Shown here: in pieces, positions 48,675 through 57,891 of the stretch
Position numbering within the stretch: position 1 is the stretch's first letter
Layout: every line of letters begins with the position of its first letter
Assembly: GCF_014836665.1 (NCBI RefSeq)
Contig: NZ_JACSQJ010000001.1
Location: forward strand, 62,001 to 126,000
Source: Luteimonas colneyensis
GTDB lineage: Bacteria; Pseudomonadota; Gammaproteobacteria; Xanthomonadales; Xanthomonadaceae
DNA length: 64,000 nucleotides
Reading direction: 5' to 3'
Position numbers and translations under genes: made by a program
Notes under the pieces: generated by a model
Database searches by the model: none
Seen by the model: only the letters and a program-made list of their open reading frames with translations
What the model was told of the DNA's origin: nothing

Positions 48675-49811
48675 ATGCACGCTATCCGCCCTGTTGCCCG
48701 ACGCCATACCGCCGGTCCCGCCACCGTGTTCCTGGCCTCGCTGTTCCTGCTCGCGGGCTGCGGGCGCAGCGCCGGAGACGAAGGCGCGAAGGAGGACGAG
48801 GCGCCGCCGCCGGTGACGGTCGAGGCCGTGCCCGCCACGCCGAGGTCGATGGCCGCCAGCTACACCGGTAGCGCGTCGCTGGAGGCGCGTGCGGAAGCCC
48901 AGGTGGTGGCCAAGACTTCCGGCGTCGCGCTGCAGGTGCTGGTGGAGGAAGGCGACGTGGTGCGCGCGGGCCAGGTGCTGGTGCGGATCGACGCCGACCG
49001 CGCGCGCCTCAACCTCGCCCAGGCGGACGTGCAGGTGAAGAAGCTCGAGGCCAACTTCCGCCGCGCCAGCGAGCTGGTCAAGCAGCAGATGGTGAGCGTG
49101 GGCGACCACGACCAGCTGCGCTTCGACCTCGAGAATGCCCGCGCCATGCTGCGCATGGCCCAGCTCGAACTGTCCTATACCAGCGTCACCGCGCCGATCG
49201 CGGGCGTGGTCGCCTCGCGCTCGATCAAGCCCGGCAACTTCGTGCAGATCAACACGCCGATCATCCGCATCGTCGACAACTCGCGCCTGGAGGCCACGCT
49301 CAACGTGCCCGAGCGCGACCTGACCACGCTGCGCGAGGGGCTGCCGGTGCGCATGCAGGTCGATGCGCTGGCAGGGAAGACCTTCGAGGGCGTGGTCGAC
49401 CGGATCGCACCGGTGGTCGATGCCGGCAGCGGCACCTTCCGCGTGGTCTGCGCCTTCGACCCGGACGACGGGGCCCTGCAGCCGGGCATGTTCGCGCGCA
49501 TCGGCATCGACTACGACAGCCGCGGCGCGGCGCTGGCGATCCCGCGCACGGCGCTGCTGGAGGACGACGGCGAACCGGCGGTGTACGTGGTCCGCGACGG
49601 CAAGGCCGTGCGCACGGCGATCACCACCGGCTACGTCGACGGCGGCTTCATCGAGGTGCGTGACGGACTGGCCGAGGGCGAGCGCGTGGTCACCGCCGGC
49701 AAGGTCGCGCTGCGCGACGGCAGCGCGGTGCAGGTGATCGGCGACGCGCCGGTGGCGGTCGCCGCCGCCGATGCCGATGCCGACGCGAAGGCGGACGGCG
49801 AACGGCAATGA
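48675..49811 (+). CDS. RND efflux periplasmic adaptor (membrane fusion) lipoprotein
   Basis: A 378-aa HlyD/AcrA-family adaptor. The lipobox is LLAGC at about residue 29. A barrel-sandwich lipoyl half (GVALQVLVEEGDVVRAGQVL), a short alpha-hairpin (about 115-160), the second lipoyl half (YTSVTAPIAGVVASRSIKPG) and a beta-barrel domain follow. It ends in an Ala/Asp repeat. The stop overlaps the first permease ATG (ATGA). It is the first gene of a three-gene adaptor-permease-permease operon; no TolC-like gene is adjacent. Confidence 0.95.
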   Translation: MHAIRPVARRHTAGPATVFLASLFLLAGCGRSAGDEGAKEDEAPPPVTVEAVPATPRSMAASYTGSASLEARAEAQVVAKTSGVALQVLVEEGDVVRAGQVLVRIDADRARLNLAQADVQVKKLEANFRRASELVKQQMVSVGDHDQLRFDLENARAMLRMAQLELSYTSVTAPIAGVVASRSIKPGNFVQINTPIIRIVDNSRLEATLNVPERDLTTLREGLPVRMQVDALAGKTFEGVVDRIAPVVDAGSGTFRVVCAFDPDDGALQPGMFARIGIDYDSRGAALAIPRTALLEDDGEPAVYVVRDGKAVRTAITTGYVDGGFIEVRDGLAEGERVVTAGKVALRDGSAVQVIGDAPVAVAAADADADAKADGERQ

Positions 49812-52800
49812 GCGACCACCAGGGGACGGGGATGCACCAGGACGACAGCGGCGTCGACGGCACCGTGCGCGCCGATGGCCTGGTCGGGTTTTCGGTGCGG
49901 CGACGGGTGACGGTGGCGATGGTGACGGTCAGCATGCTGCTGTTCGGCCTGATCGCGCTGGGCAACCTCAAGGTCAACCTGCTGCCGGACATCAGCTATC
50001 CGACGCTGACCGTGCGCACCGAGTACACCGGCGCGGCGCCGCAGGAGATCGAGACCCTCGTCAGCGAGCCCGTGGAAGAGGCGCTGGGCGTGGTCAAGGG
50101 CGTGCGCAAGCTGCGCTCGGTGTCGCGGACCGGGCAGAGCGACGTCGTGCTCGAATTCGCCTGGGGCACCGACATGGACCAGGCCAGCCTGGAGGTGCGC
50201 GACAAGCTCGACACGCTGGCGCTGCCGCTGGAAGTCGAGCCGCCGGTGCTGCTGCGCTTCAATCCTTCCACCGAGCCGATCCTGCGCCTCGCCCTGAGCG
50301 CGGACGAGGGCGAGGGCGACGCCGCGCGCCAGCTCACCCTCCTGCGCCGCTATGCCGACGACGACCTGAAGAAGAAGCTGGAGCCGGTGAGCGGCGTCGC
50401 CGCGATCAAGGTCGGCGGCGGCCTCGAGGACGAAATCCAGGTCGAGCTCGACCTGCAGGCGCTCGCGCGCATCGGCCTCGCGCCGGAGGCCGTCGTGCAG
50501 CGCCTGCGCGAGGAGAACATCAACCTGTCCGGCGGGCGCCTGGAGCAGGGCACCCAGCGCTACCTGGTGCGCACGATCAACCAGTTCGAAACCGTCGACG
50601 AGATCCGCGGGATGCTGGTCGCGACCCAGACCGGCGGCAGCGGCAGTGGCGGTGCCGACGAGGTCGCGCGCATCGCCGCGGCCTCGGGCGACGCCACGGT
50701 CATGGCCGCGGCGATGTCGGCGCAGAGCGCCGCCGCCTCGTCCAACCGGGCCGTGGCCGATGGCCGCGCGGTGCGCCTTGGCGACGTCGCCGAAGTGCGC
50801 AAGGGCTGGAAGGAGCGCGAGGCGATCATCCGCCTCGACGGCCGCGAGGCCGTGGAGCTGGCGATCTACAAGGAAGGCGACGCCAACACCGTGGCCACCG
50901 CGGCCGCGGTCGAGGAGCGGCTGCAGCGGATCCGCAAGGAGCTGCCGCCTGGCGTGCGCCTGGACGTGGTCGACGACCAGGCGCGCTTCATCCGCGCCGC
51001 GATTTCCGACGTGCGCACCGACGCGGTGTTCGGCGGCACGCTGGCGATCCTGGTGATCTTCCTGTTCCTGCGCAGCGGCTGGAGCACCTTCGTGGTCGGC
51101 ATCTCGCTGCCGGTCTCGATCATCACCACGTTCTTTTTCATGGACCAGCTGGGGCTGAGCCTCAACGTCATGTCGCTGGGCGGCCTGGCGCTGGCGACGG
51201 GCCTGGTGGTCGACGATTCGATCGTGGTGCTGGAAAGCATCGCCAAGGCGCGCGAGCGCGGACTGGGCATCATCGATGCCGCCATCGCCGGCACCCGGGA
51301 GGTGGGCATGGCCGTGGTGGCGTCCACGCTGACGATCATCGCGGTGTTCCTGCCGCTGGTCTTCGTCGAGGGCATCGCCGGGCAGCTGTTCCGCGACCAG
51401 GCGCTGACCATCGCGCTGGCGGTGGGCATCTCGCTGGTGGTGGCGATGACGCTGATCCCGATGCTGAGCGGGCTGAAGTCGCCGGCGCCGATGGCGTTCC
51501 CGGAAGAAGCGCCGCATCCGCAGTGGCGGCCGGCATCACGCTGGCAGCGCCCGTTCGCGGCCGTCGCGCGCTGGATCGGCGCGGCCGTGCGCGGCGTGGC
51601 CTTCGGCATCTCCTGGCTGGTGGTGCGCGTCGGCAGGCTGCTGTCGACGGCGGTCGGCAAGCCGATGGGCATGGCCAGCCGCATCGCGATGGCGCCCTAC
51701 GACCGTGCCGAGCGCGGCTACCTGCGCCTGCTGCCCGGCGCGCTGGCGCGTCCGCGCCTCGTGCTGTGCGTGGCCGCGGCGGCCTTCGTGCTGAGCATGG
51801 CGATCGTGCCAACGCTCGGTACCGACCTGATCCCGCAGCTCGCCCAGGACCGCTTCGAGATGACGATGCGGCTGCCGCCCGGCACGCCGCTGCGCGAGAC
51901 CGACGCGATGATGCGCCGCGTGCAGCAGGCACATGCCGGTGACGAGGGCGTGTCCGTGCTGTTCGGCGTCAGCGGCACCGGCACCCGCCTGGATGCGAAC
52001 CCGACCGACAGCGGCGAGAACATCGGCAAGCTCTCGGTGGTGATGGAAGGCGGCGGCAGCGAAGAGGTGGAGGCACGCCTTACCGAAGGCCTGCGGGCGA
52101 CGATGCAGGGCCAGGCCGGCGTCCAGGTCGACTTCAGCCGGCCGGCGCTCTTCAGTTTTTCCAGCCCGCTGGAGATCGAGCTGCGCGGGCATGACCTCGA
52201 CGCGCTGGCCGCGGCCGGCGGCCGCCTGGCGGAACTGCTGCGGAAAAGCCCGCACTACGCCGACGTCAAGTCGACCGTGGAGCAGGGCGCGCCCGAGATC
52301 CGCATCGTCTTCGACCAGGAGCGGGCCGGCGCGATGGGCCTGACCACGCGCCAGGTCGCCGATGCCGTGGTGAACTCGGTGCGCGGCGAAGTGGCGACGC
52401 GCTACGACTTCCGCGACCGCAAGATCGACGTGCTGGTGCGCGCCCGCGAATCCGAGCGCGACTCGGTGCAGGCGATCCGCGACCTGATCGTGAACCCGGG
52501 CGCGGCGCGGCCGGTGCGGCTGGCGACCGTAGCCGAGGTGGTCGCGACCACCGGGCCGAGCGAAATCCACCGCGCCGACCTCGGGCGCGTGGCGGTGGTC
52601 TCGGCCAACCTGCGCGACATCGACCTGGGCGCCGCGGTGCAGGACGTCGAGGCCCTGGTGGCCGCCAATCCGCTGGGCGCCGGCATCGGCATGCATATCG
52701 GCGGACAGGGCGAGGAGCTCGCGGAGTCCATGTCCTCGCTGCTGTTCGCCTTCGGCCTGGCGATCTTCATGGTCTACCTGGTGATGGCCTCGCAGTTCGA

Positions 52801-53311
52801 GTCGCTGCTGCACCCGTTCGTGATCCTGTTCACCATCCCGCTGGCGATGGTGGGCGCGGTGCTCGGCCTGCTGCTGACCGGCAACACGATCTCGGTGGTG
52901 GTCTTCATCGGCCTGATCCTGATGGTCGGCCTGGTGGTGAAGAACGCGATCATCCTGATCGACAAGGTCAACCAGCTCCGCGAGGCCGGGACGCCGAAGC
53001 GCGAGGCGCTGGTGGAGGGCGCGCGTTCGCGCCTGCGCCCGATCGTGATGACCACGCTGTCGACCCTGTTCGGCTTCATGCCGCTGGCGCTGGCCCTGGG
53101 CGAGGGCGCAGAGGTGCGCTCGCCGATGGCGATCACGGTGATCGGCGGCCTGCTGGTGTCGACCCTGCTGACGCTGCTGGTCATCCCGGTGGTGTACGAC
53201 CTGCTCGACCGCCGCGGCGACGCCTGGTACCTCGAGCGCGGCCGCCGTGCGCGCATCGCGGCCGGCGACGAAGGCGACGACGATCATGGCCGGGAGGGGC
53301 TGCCGGCATGA
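49808..53311 (+). CDS. RND efflux permease 1 (long form)
   Basis: A 1167-aa AcrB/HAE1-superfamily proton antiporter, against about 1040 usual. N-terminal VRRRVTVAMVTVSMLLFGLIALG, porter PN/PC loops and TM4 Asp pair GLVVDDSIVVLES (the proton-relay position) are present. The excess comes partly from an N-terminal ~25-residue extension and partly from an amphipathic/hydrophobic insert at about 570-640 (WQRPFAAVARWIGAAVRGVAFGIS and a following span), before the second membrane half. Substrate unknown. Both boundaries overlap neighbours by ATGA. Confidence 0.94.
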   Translation: MSDHQGTGMHQDDSGVDGTVRADGLVGFSVRRRVTVAMVTVSMLLFGLIALGNLKVNLLPDISYPTLTVRTEYTGAAPQEIETLVSEPVEEALGVVKGVRKLRSVSRTGQSDVVLEFAWGTDMDQASLEVRDKLDTLALPLEVEPPVLLRFNPSTEPILRLALSADEGEGDAARQLTLLRRYADDDLKKKLEPVSGVAAIKVGGGLEDEIQVELDLQALARIGLAPEAVVQRLREENINLSGGRLEQGTQRYLVRTINQFETVDEIRGMLVATQTGGSGSGGADEVARIAAASGDATVMAAAMSAQSAAASSNRAVADGRAVRLGDVAEVRKGWKEREAIIRLDGREAVELAIYKEGDANTVATAAAVEERLQRIRKELPPGVRLDVVDDQARFIRAAISDVRTDAVFGGTLAILVIFLFLRSGWSTFVVGISLPVSIITTFFFMDQLGLSLNVMSLGGLALATGLVVDDSIVVLESIAKARERGLGIIDAAIAGTREVGMAVVASTLTIIAVFLPLVFVEGIAGQLFRDQALTIALAVGISLVVAMTLIPMLSGLKSPAPMAFPEEAPHPQWRPASRWQRPFAAVARWIGAAVRGVAFGISWLVVRVGRLLSTAVGKPMGMASRIAMAPYDRAERGYLRLLPGALARPRLVLCVAAAAFVLSMAIVPTLGTDLIPQLAQDRFEMTMRLPPGTPLRETDAMMRRVQQAHAGDEGVSVLFGVSGTGTRLDANPTDSGENIGKLSVVMEGGGSEEVEARLTEGLRATMQGQAGVQVDFSRPALFSFSSPLEIELRGHDLDALAAAGGRLAELLRKSPHYADVKSTVEQGAPEIRIVFDQERAGAMGLTTRQVADAVVNSVRGEVATRYDFRDRKIDVLVRARESERDSVQAIRDLIVNPGAARPVRLATVAEVVATTGPSEIHRADLGRVAVVSANLRDIDLGAAVQDVEALVAANPLGAGIGMHIGGQGEELAESMSSLLFAFGLAIFMVYLVMASQFESLLHPFVILFTIPLAMVGAVLGLLLTGNTISVVVFIGLILMVGLVVKNAIILIDKVNQLREAGTPKREALVEGARSRLRPIVMTTLSTLFGFMPLALALGEGAEVRSPMAITVIGGLLVSTLLTLLVIPVVYDLLDRRGDAWYLERGRRARIAAGDEGDDDHGREGLPA

Positions 53312-56300
53312 CCGTCGCGGAATTCAGCCTGCGGCGGCCGGTCACCACGGTGATGCTGTTCGTGTCCCTGGTGGTGGTCGGCCTGATCGCGGCCTTCCGG
53401 CTGCCGCTGGAGGCGCTGCCCGACGTGTCGGCGCCGTTCCTGTTCGTGCAGCTGCCCTACGAGGGCTCGTCGCCGGAGGAGGTCGAGCGCAACCTGCTGC
53501 GTCCCGCAGAGGAGGCGCTGGCGACGATGACCGGCATCAAGCGCATGCGCGGACAGGCGGACGCCAACGGCGCCGGCATCTTCCTCGAGTTCCGCGACTG
53601 GAACCGGGACATCGCGATCACCGCGTCCGAGGCCCGCGAGCGGCTGGATGCGATCCGCGACGACCTGCCCGACGACTTCCGCCGCTACTTCGTCTTCAAG
53701 TGGTCGAGCGGCGACCAGGCGATCCTGCGCGTGCGCCTGGCGGGCGACGTCGACCTGTCGGCGTCGTACGACCTGCTCGACCGGCTGCTGAAGCGCCGGA
53801 TCGAGCGCGTGCCCGGCGTGGCCCGCGTCGAGATCAACGGCGCGCCGGCCAACGAGGTCGAGATCGCGATCGACCCGGACCGGCTCAACGCGCACGGCGT
53901 CGCCCTGAACACGCTCGCCGAGCGCCTTCGGACCGTCAACTTCTCGGTGTCCGCGGGCATGCTCGAGGACGGCGGCGTGCGTCTGCGCGTGCAGCCGCAG
54001 GGCGAGATCGCGTCCCTCGACCAGCTGCGTGGACTGGTCATCGACACCAGCGGGCTGCGCCTGGGCGACATCGCCGAGGTGCGCCTGAAGCCCGCGCGCA
54101 TCGACTTCGCCCGCCGTCTGGACGGGCGCCAGGCCGTCGGCCTGGAAGTGTTCAAGGAGCGCGACGCCAACCTGGTCGAGGTCTCGCGCGCGGCGATGGC
54201 CGAGCTGGACGCCGCCGGCCGCGAGCCCGGCCTGGAAGGCATCGAGTTCAAGGTGATGCACGACATGGGCAAGGAGGTCACCGGCTCGCTCATCGAACTC
54301 GCGGAGGCCGGCGCGGTCGGCCTGCTGCTCTCGATCGCGGTGCTGTTCTTCTTCCTGCGCCACTGGCCGTCGACGCTGATGGTGACGCTGGCGATCCCGA
54401 TCTGTTTCATCATGACGCTGGGCTTCATGCACTTCTTCGGCGTGACGCTCAACGTGCTGAGCCTGATGGGCCTGCTGCTGGCCGTCGGCATGCTGGTCGA
54501 CAACGCCGTGGTGGTGGTGGAGAGCATCTACCAGGAGCGCGAGCGCGACCCCGGCAATCCGGTGCGGGCGTCGCTGGCGGGCACGAAGCACGTGGCGATC
54601 GCGCTGTCGGCGGGGACGCTGTGCCACTGCATCGTGTTCCTGCCCAACCTGCTGGGCGAGGTCAACGACATCAGCATCTTCATGGCGCAGATCGCGATCA
54701 CGATCTCGGTGTCGCTGCTGGCCTCCTGGCTGGTCGCGGTCAGCCTGATCCCGATGCTGTCGGCGCGCATGCGCACGCCGCCGGCGCTGGTGGAGAAGGG
54801 CGGGGTGATCCGGCGCCTGCAGGACCGCTACGCGCGCCTGCTGCGCTGGACCCTGGCGCACCGCGGCTGGAGCGTGGCCGGCATCGTGCTGGTGGTCGCG
54901 CTGAGCCTGGTGCCGATCAAGGGCACCACCTTCGACATGTTCGGTGGCGGCGAGCAGGGCGAGATCCAGCTCTATTACAAGTGGAACGGCGGCTACACGC
55001 TGCCGCAGATGTCCGAGGAGGTCGCGCGGGTCGAGGCCTTCCTCGACGGCAACCGCGAGCGCTTCCGCATCACCCAGGTGTACTCGTACTTCAGCGAGGG
55101 CAACGATGCCGGCACCATGATCACTTTCGAGGAGGGCATCGCCGACCTGAGCCCGCTGTCGGAGGCGATCAGCAAGGGCCTGCCGAAGTCGGCGCGCGCG
55201 GAGATCGGCGTGTCCGGGCCCGGCGGGCAGGGCGGCGGTGGCGCTGGCGGCATGGGCCAGAACGTCAGCGTGCAGCTGGTCGGCGACAGCGCCCCGGTGC
55301 TGCGCGAGCTGGCCGCGGAACTGGTGCCGATGCTGGAGGCGCGCCCCGAACTGCGCGACGTGCGCATCGACGGCGGCACCAGCACCGACGAGCTGGCGGT
55401 GCGCGTCGACCGCGAGCGCGCGGCGGCGTTCGGCTTCAGCGCCCAGCAGGTGTCGTCGTTCGTGTCGATGGCGCTGCGCGGCACCCAGCTGCGCGAGTAC
55501 CGGCGCGACGATACCGAGGTGCCGGTCTGGGTGCGTTTCAGCGGTGCGCAGGAGTACGGCCCGGGCGACATCGCCGGCTTCATGGTGCGTTCGCCGGACG
55601 GACGCCAGGTGCCGCTGTCGGCGATGGTCGACCTGCAGGTGACGCCCTCGGCCACCCAGATCACGCGCCACGATCGCCAGACCGCGCTGGGCATCCAGGC
55701 CAACCTCGAGGGCGAGGCGACCATGGAGGAGGCGCGCAAGGCGATGGAGGGCGTGCTCGGCGCGGTGTCGCTGCCGCCGGGCTACGGCCATTCGTTCTCG
55801 GGCAGTGGCTTCGAGGAAAGCCAGCAGGCGATGAACCAGATGCTGTTCAACTTCGTGCTGGCGTTGGTGATGATCTACGTGGTGATGGCCGCGGTGTTCG
55901 AGTCGCTGCTGTTCCCCTCGGCGATCATGAGCTGCGTGCTGTTCTCGATCCTGGGCGTGTTCTGGCTGTTCTGGCTCACCGGCACCTCGTTCACGATCAT
56001 GGCCTTCATCGGCATCCTGGTGCTGATGGGCGTGGTGGTGAACAACGGCATCGTGATGGTGGAGCACATCAACAACCTGCGCCGGCGCGGCCTGTCGCGC
56101 ACCGACGCGCTGGTGGAAGGCAGTCGCGAGCGCCTGCGCCCGATCCTGATGACCATGGGCACGGCGATCCTGGCGATGGTGCCGATCTCGCTGAGCGAAA
56201 CGGTGGTGCTGGGCGGCCTGGCCTATTCGCCGATGGCGCGCGCGGTGGCCGGCGGGCTGGCGTTCTCGACCGGCGTGAGCCTGCTGTTCCTGCCCACGAT

Positions 56301-56394
56301 CTACGCGATTCTCGACGACCTTGCCAACGGCACCGCGCGCCTGCTCAGGCGGGCGCGCGGGCGTGGCGGAGAGGGGGCCGCCGCGATGGCCTGA
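53308..56394 (+). CDS. RND efflux permease 2
   Basis: A 1028-aa RND permease. TM4 reads GMLVDNAVVVVES, so the second acidic residue of the usual DD pair is Asn. The last half is typical (GVVVNNGIVMVEHINNLRRRG). A Gly-rich loop GGQGGGGAGGMG lies at about 637-650. It differs enough from permease 1 to suggest a heteromeric pump, as in MdtBC-type systems, though two independent pumps sharing one adaptor are possible. It is the last gene of the operon. Confidence 0.94.
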   Translation: MTVAEFSLRRPVTTVMLFVSLVVVGLIAAFRLPLEALPDVSAPFLFVQLPYEGSSPEEVERNLLRPAEEALATMTGIKRMRGQADANGAGIFLEFRDWNRDIAITASEARERLDAIRDDLPDDFRRYFVFKWSSGDQAILRVRLAGDVDLSASYDLLDRLLKRRIERVPGVARVEINGAPANEVEIAIDPDRLNAHGVALNTLAERLRTVNFSVSAGMLEDGGVRLRVQPQGEIASLDQLRGLVIDTSGLRLGDIAEVRLKPARIDFARRLDGRQAVGLEVFKERDANLVEVSRAAMAELDAAGREPGLEGIEFKVMHDMGKEVTGSLIELAEAGAVGLLLSIAVLFFFLRHWPSTLMVTLAIPICFIMTLGFMHFFGVTLNVLSLMGLLLAVGMLVDNAVVVVESIYQERERDPGNPVRASLAGTKHVAIALSAGTLCHCIVFLPNLLGEVNDISIFMAQIAITISVSLLASWLVAVSLIPMLSARMRTPPALVEKGGVIRRLQDRYARLLRWTLAHRGWSVAGIVLVVALSLVPIKGTTFDMFGGGEQGEIQLYYKWNGGYTLPQMSEEVARVEAFLDGNRERFRITQVYSYFSEGNDAGTMITFEEGIADLSPLSEAISKGLPKSARAEIGVSGPGGQGGGGAGGMGQNVSVQLVGDSAPVLRELAAELVPMLEARPELRDVRIDGGTSTDELAVRVDRERAAAFGFSAQQVSSFVSMALRGTQLREYRRDDTEVPVWVRFSGAQEYGPGDIAGFMVRSPDGRQVPLSAMVDLQVTPSATQITRHDRQTALGIQANLEGEATMEEARKAMEGVLGAVSLPPGYGHSFSGSGFEESQQAMNQMLFNFVLALVMIYVVMAAVFESLLFPSAIMSCVLFSILGVFWLFWLTGTSFTIMAFIGILVLMGVVVNNGIVMVEHINNLRRRGLSRTDALVEGSRERLRPILMTMGTAILAMVPISLSETVVLGGLAYSPMARAVAGGLAFSTGVSLLFLPTIYAILDDLANGTARLLRRARGRGGEGAAAMA

Positions 56395-56426
56395 TTGCCG
56401 TGTTGGCCGTGGCAGTCAGGGGGCGT

Positions 56427-56555
56427 GGGTCGCAGCTGTAGCTGCTCCTACAGTTATTGCGTGCGTGCGTGCGTGCGGATGGGCGTGCGTGGCGTGGGGT
56501 CTGGGGCGTGGCGTGCGGGTATGCCGTGCGGTAGGAGCAGCTACAGCTGCGACCC
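56427..56555. repeat. REP-like inverted repeat pair, copy 2, with GTGC microrepeat
   Basis: Perfect 25-bp inverted arms lie at 56427-56451 and 56531-56555, with core GTAGGAGCAGCTACAGCTGC. They match copy 1 at 44711-44774 apart from the central bases. The 79-nt spacer holds a GTGC/GTGCGT tandem run (about 56458-56477). It lies between the convergent permease 2 and TraB-family genes. Confidence 0.9.
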
Positions 56556-56564
56556 GGCCCGCCC

Positions 56565-57860
56565 TCAACCGAAGAGCGTGCCCAGAATCCTCAGCCCGCC
56601 GGTCCACACGCCGATCGCGGTGCCGAGGCTGGTGAGGAAGAAGTTCAGCAGCACGCGCGCGACGCGGTTGCGCCACCAGCCGCGCGCGCTGTTGACGTCC
56701 TCGCGTAGGGCCATGAAGTCGGCATAGGTCGGCTTGCGCAGCATGGCCTCGACCACGGCGCTGACCGTGCCCGAGGCGAGCGCGGGGTGCAGCGGGGTCA
56801 GCGGCGACGCGATGAAGGCCGACAGGATGCTCAGCGGATGCCCGCCGGCGATCGCGCAGCCCAGGGCGCCGAGGATGCCGGTGACCAGCACCCACTGCAG
56901 CACGAGATCCGCGCCGACGTCGACGCCGCCCTGCCAGAAGCCCCAGGCGAATCCACCGATGACCACGGTGCCGATGACGAGCTCCATCCAGGGCACGCGT
57001 GACTTCGGCTTCACCTGCTCCAGCGATTCGAGCACCTCGGCCGGTGGCGTGGTGTCATCGCGCAGGTGGGCGGCCAGGCCCTTGAGGTGGCCCGCGCCCA
57101 CCACCGCCAGCACCTCGCGCGCGCCGGCCGGAGCCTCGCGCAGTCGCGCGGCCATGTAGCGGTCGCGCTCGGCGATGATGGTCTCGTAGAGCTCCGGCGT
57201 CTCGCCCGCGAACTCGCTGAAGCTGGACTCCAGCACGTCGCCCTGCTTGAGCCGCTCGATCTCGTCCTCGCCGACCTCGTCGCTCGAGAGCAGGCCCATC
57301 AGCAGGCTCGCGCTGACCTTCGCGCGTCCCCACCAGCCCAAGCGCTGCATCGCGCGCCTGAAGGTCAGGCCGACGTTGCGGTCGATGAGCTGCAGGGGCA
57401 GGCCACGCGCGCCGGCATCGGCGGCGGCGGCCTTCAGTTCAGCGCCCGGTTCGACGCCCATCTGCTCGGCCAGGCGGCGCTGGTAGGCCGCCAGCGCCAG
57501 GTTGGCGGCGAACAGCGGCGTCTTGCCCTCGCGCAGCACCTTGACCAGGTCCATGCGCCCGAGCGCCTCGGGATCGATCATGGCCTGCAGGCGCTGTTCG
57601 TCCAGTTCGACCGCGACGGTGTCGTACGCGCCGGTGGCGATGGCGGCGCGCACCGCATCCACGCTCGCGCGCGAGACATGCGCGGTGCCGAGCAGGGTGT
57701 AGCGCACGCCGTCGCGTTCGACGATGGCGTGCGGCTGGGCGGTCAGGTCGAACGCCGGGCCGGCAGCGTTGGCGGATGCGTCGCGGTGCAGGCCCGCAGG
57801 ATCCGTGGCGGGGAGGGCGGTCACGGGGTCCGCGTCGGGCCCTGCGGGAGTCTCGGTCAT
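56565..57860 (-). CDS. TraB/PrgY/GumN-family membrane protein
   Basis: A 431-aa protein of the TraB family. The soluble N-terminal ~280 residues have the GTAHVS motif (YTLLGTAHVSRASVD), ELDEQRL and a second VVGAGHLKGL motif, the predicted metalloprotease-like site. The C-terminal ~150 residues have about four membrane spans. Relatives include PrgY/TraB, which limit peptide pheromone activity, and eukaryotic TRABD. The bacterial chromosomal role is not defined. Confidence 0.9.
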   Translation of the reverse strand: MTETPAGPDADPVTALPATDPAGLHRDASANAAGPAFDLTAQPHAIVERDGVRYTLLGTAHVSRASVDAVRAAIATGAYDTVAVELDEQRLQAMIDPEALGRMDLVKVLREGKTPLFAANLALAAYQRRLAEQMGVEPGAELKAAAADAGARGLPLQLIDRNVGLTFRRAMQRLGWWGRAKVSASLLMGLLSSDEVGEDEIERLKQGDVLESSFSEFAGETPELYETIIAERDRYMAARLREAPAGAREVLAVVGAGHLKGLAAHLRDDTTPPAEVLESLEQVKPKSRVPWMELVIGTVVIGGFAWGFWQGGVDVGADLVLQWVLVTGILGALGCAIAGGHPLSILSAFIASPLTPLHPALASGTVSAVVEAMLRKPTYADFMALREDVNSARGWWRNRVARVLLNFFLTSLGTAIGVWTGGLRILGTLFG

Positions 57861-57891
57861 GGCAATCCGGAGTCGTGCGCCCGCGGGCGCT

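Noticed and set aside
53284-56067. 927-codon open frame antisense to RND permease 2
   Set aside because: His/Asp/Gln/Arg-rich shadow of a real permease gene in a high-GC genome; no recognisable domain.
56458-56520. GTGC/GTGCGT tandem run considered as a CRISPR or satellite
   Set aside because: Only a short microrepeat within the spacer of a REP-like pair; no regular repeat-spacer pattern.
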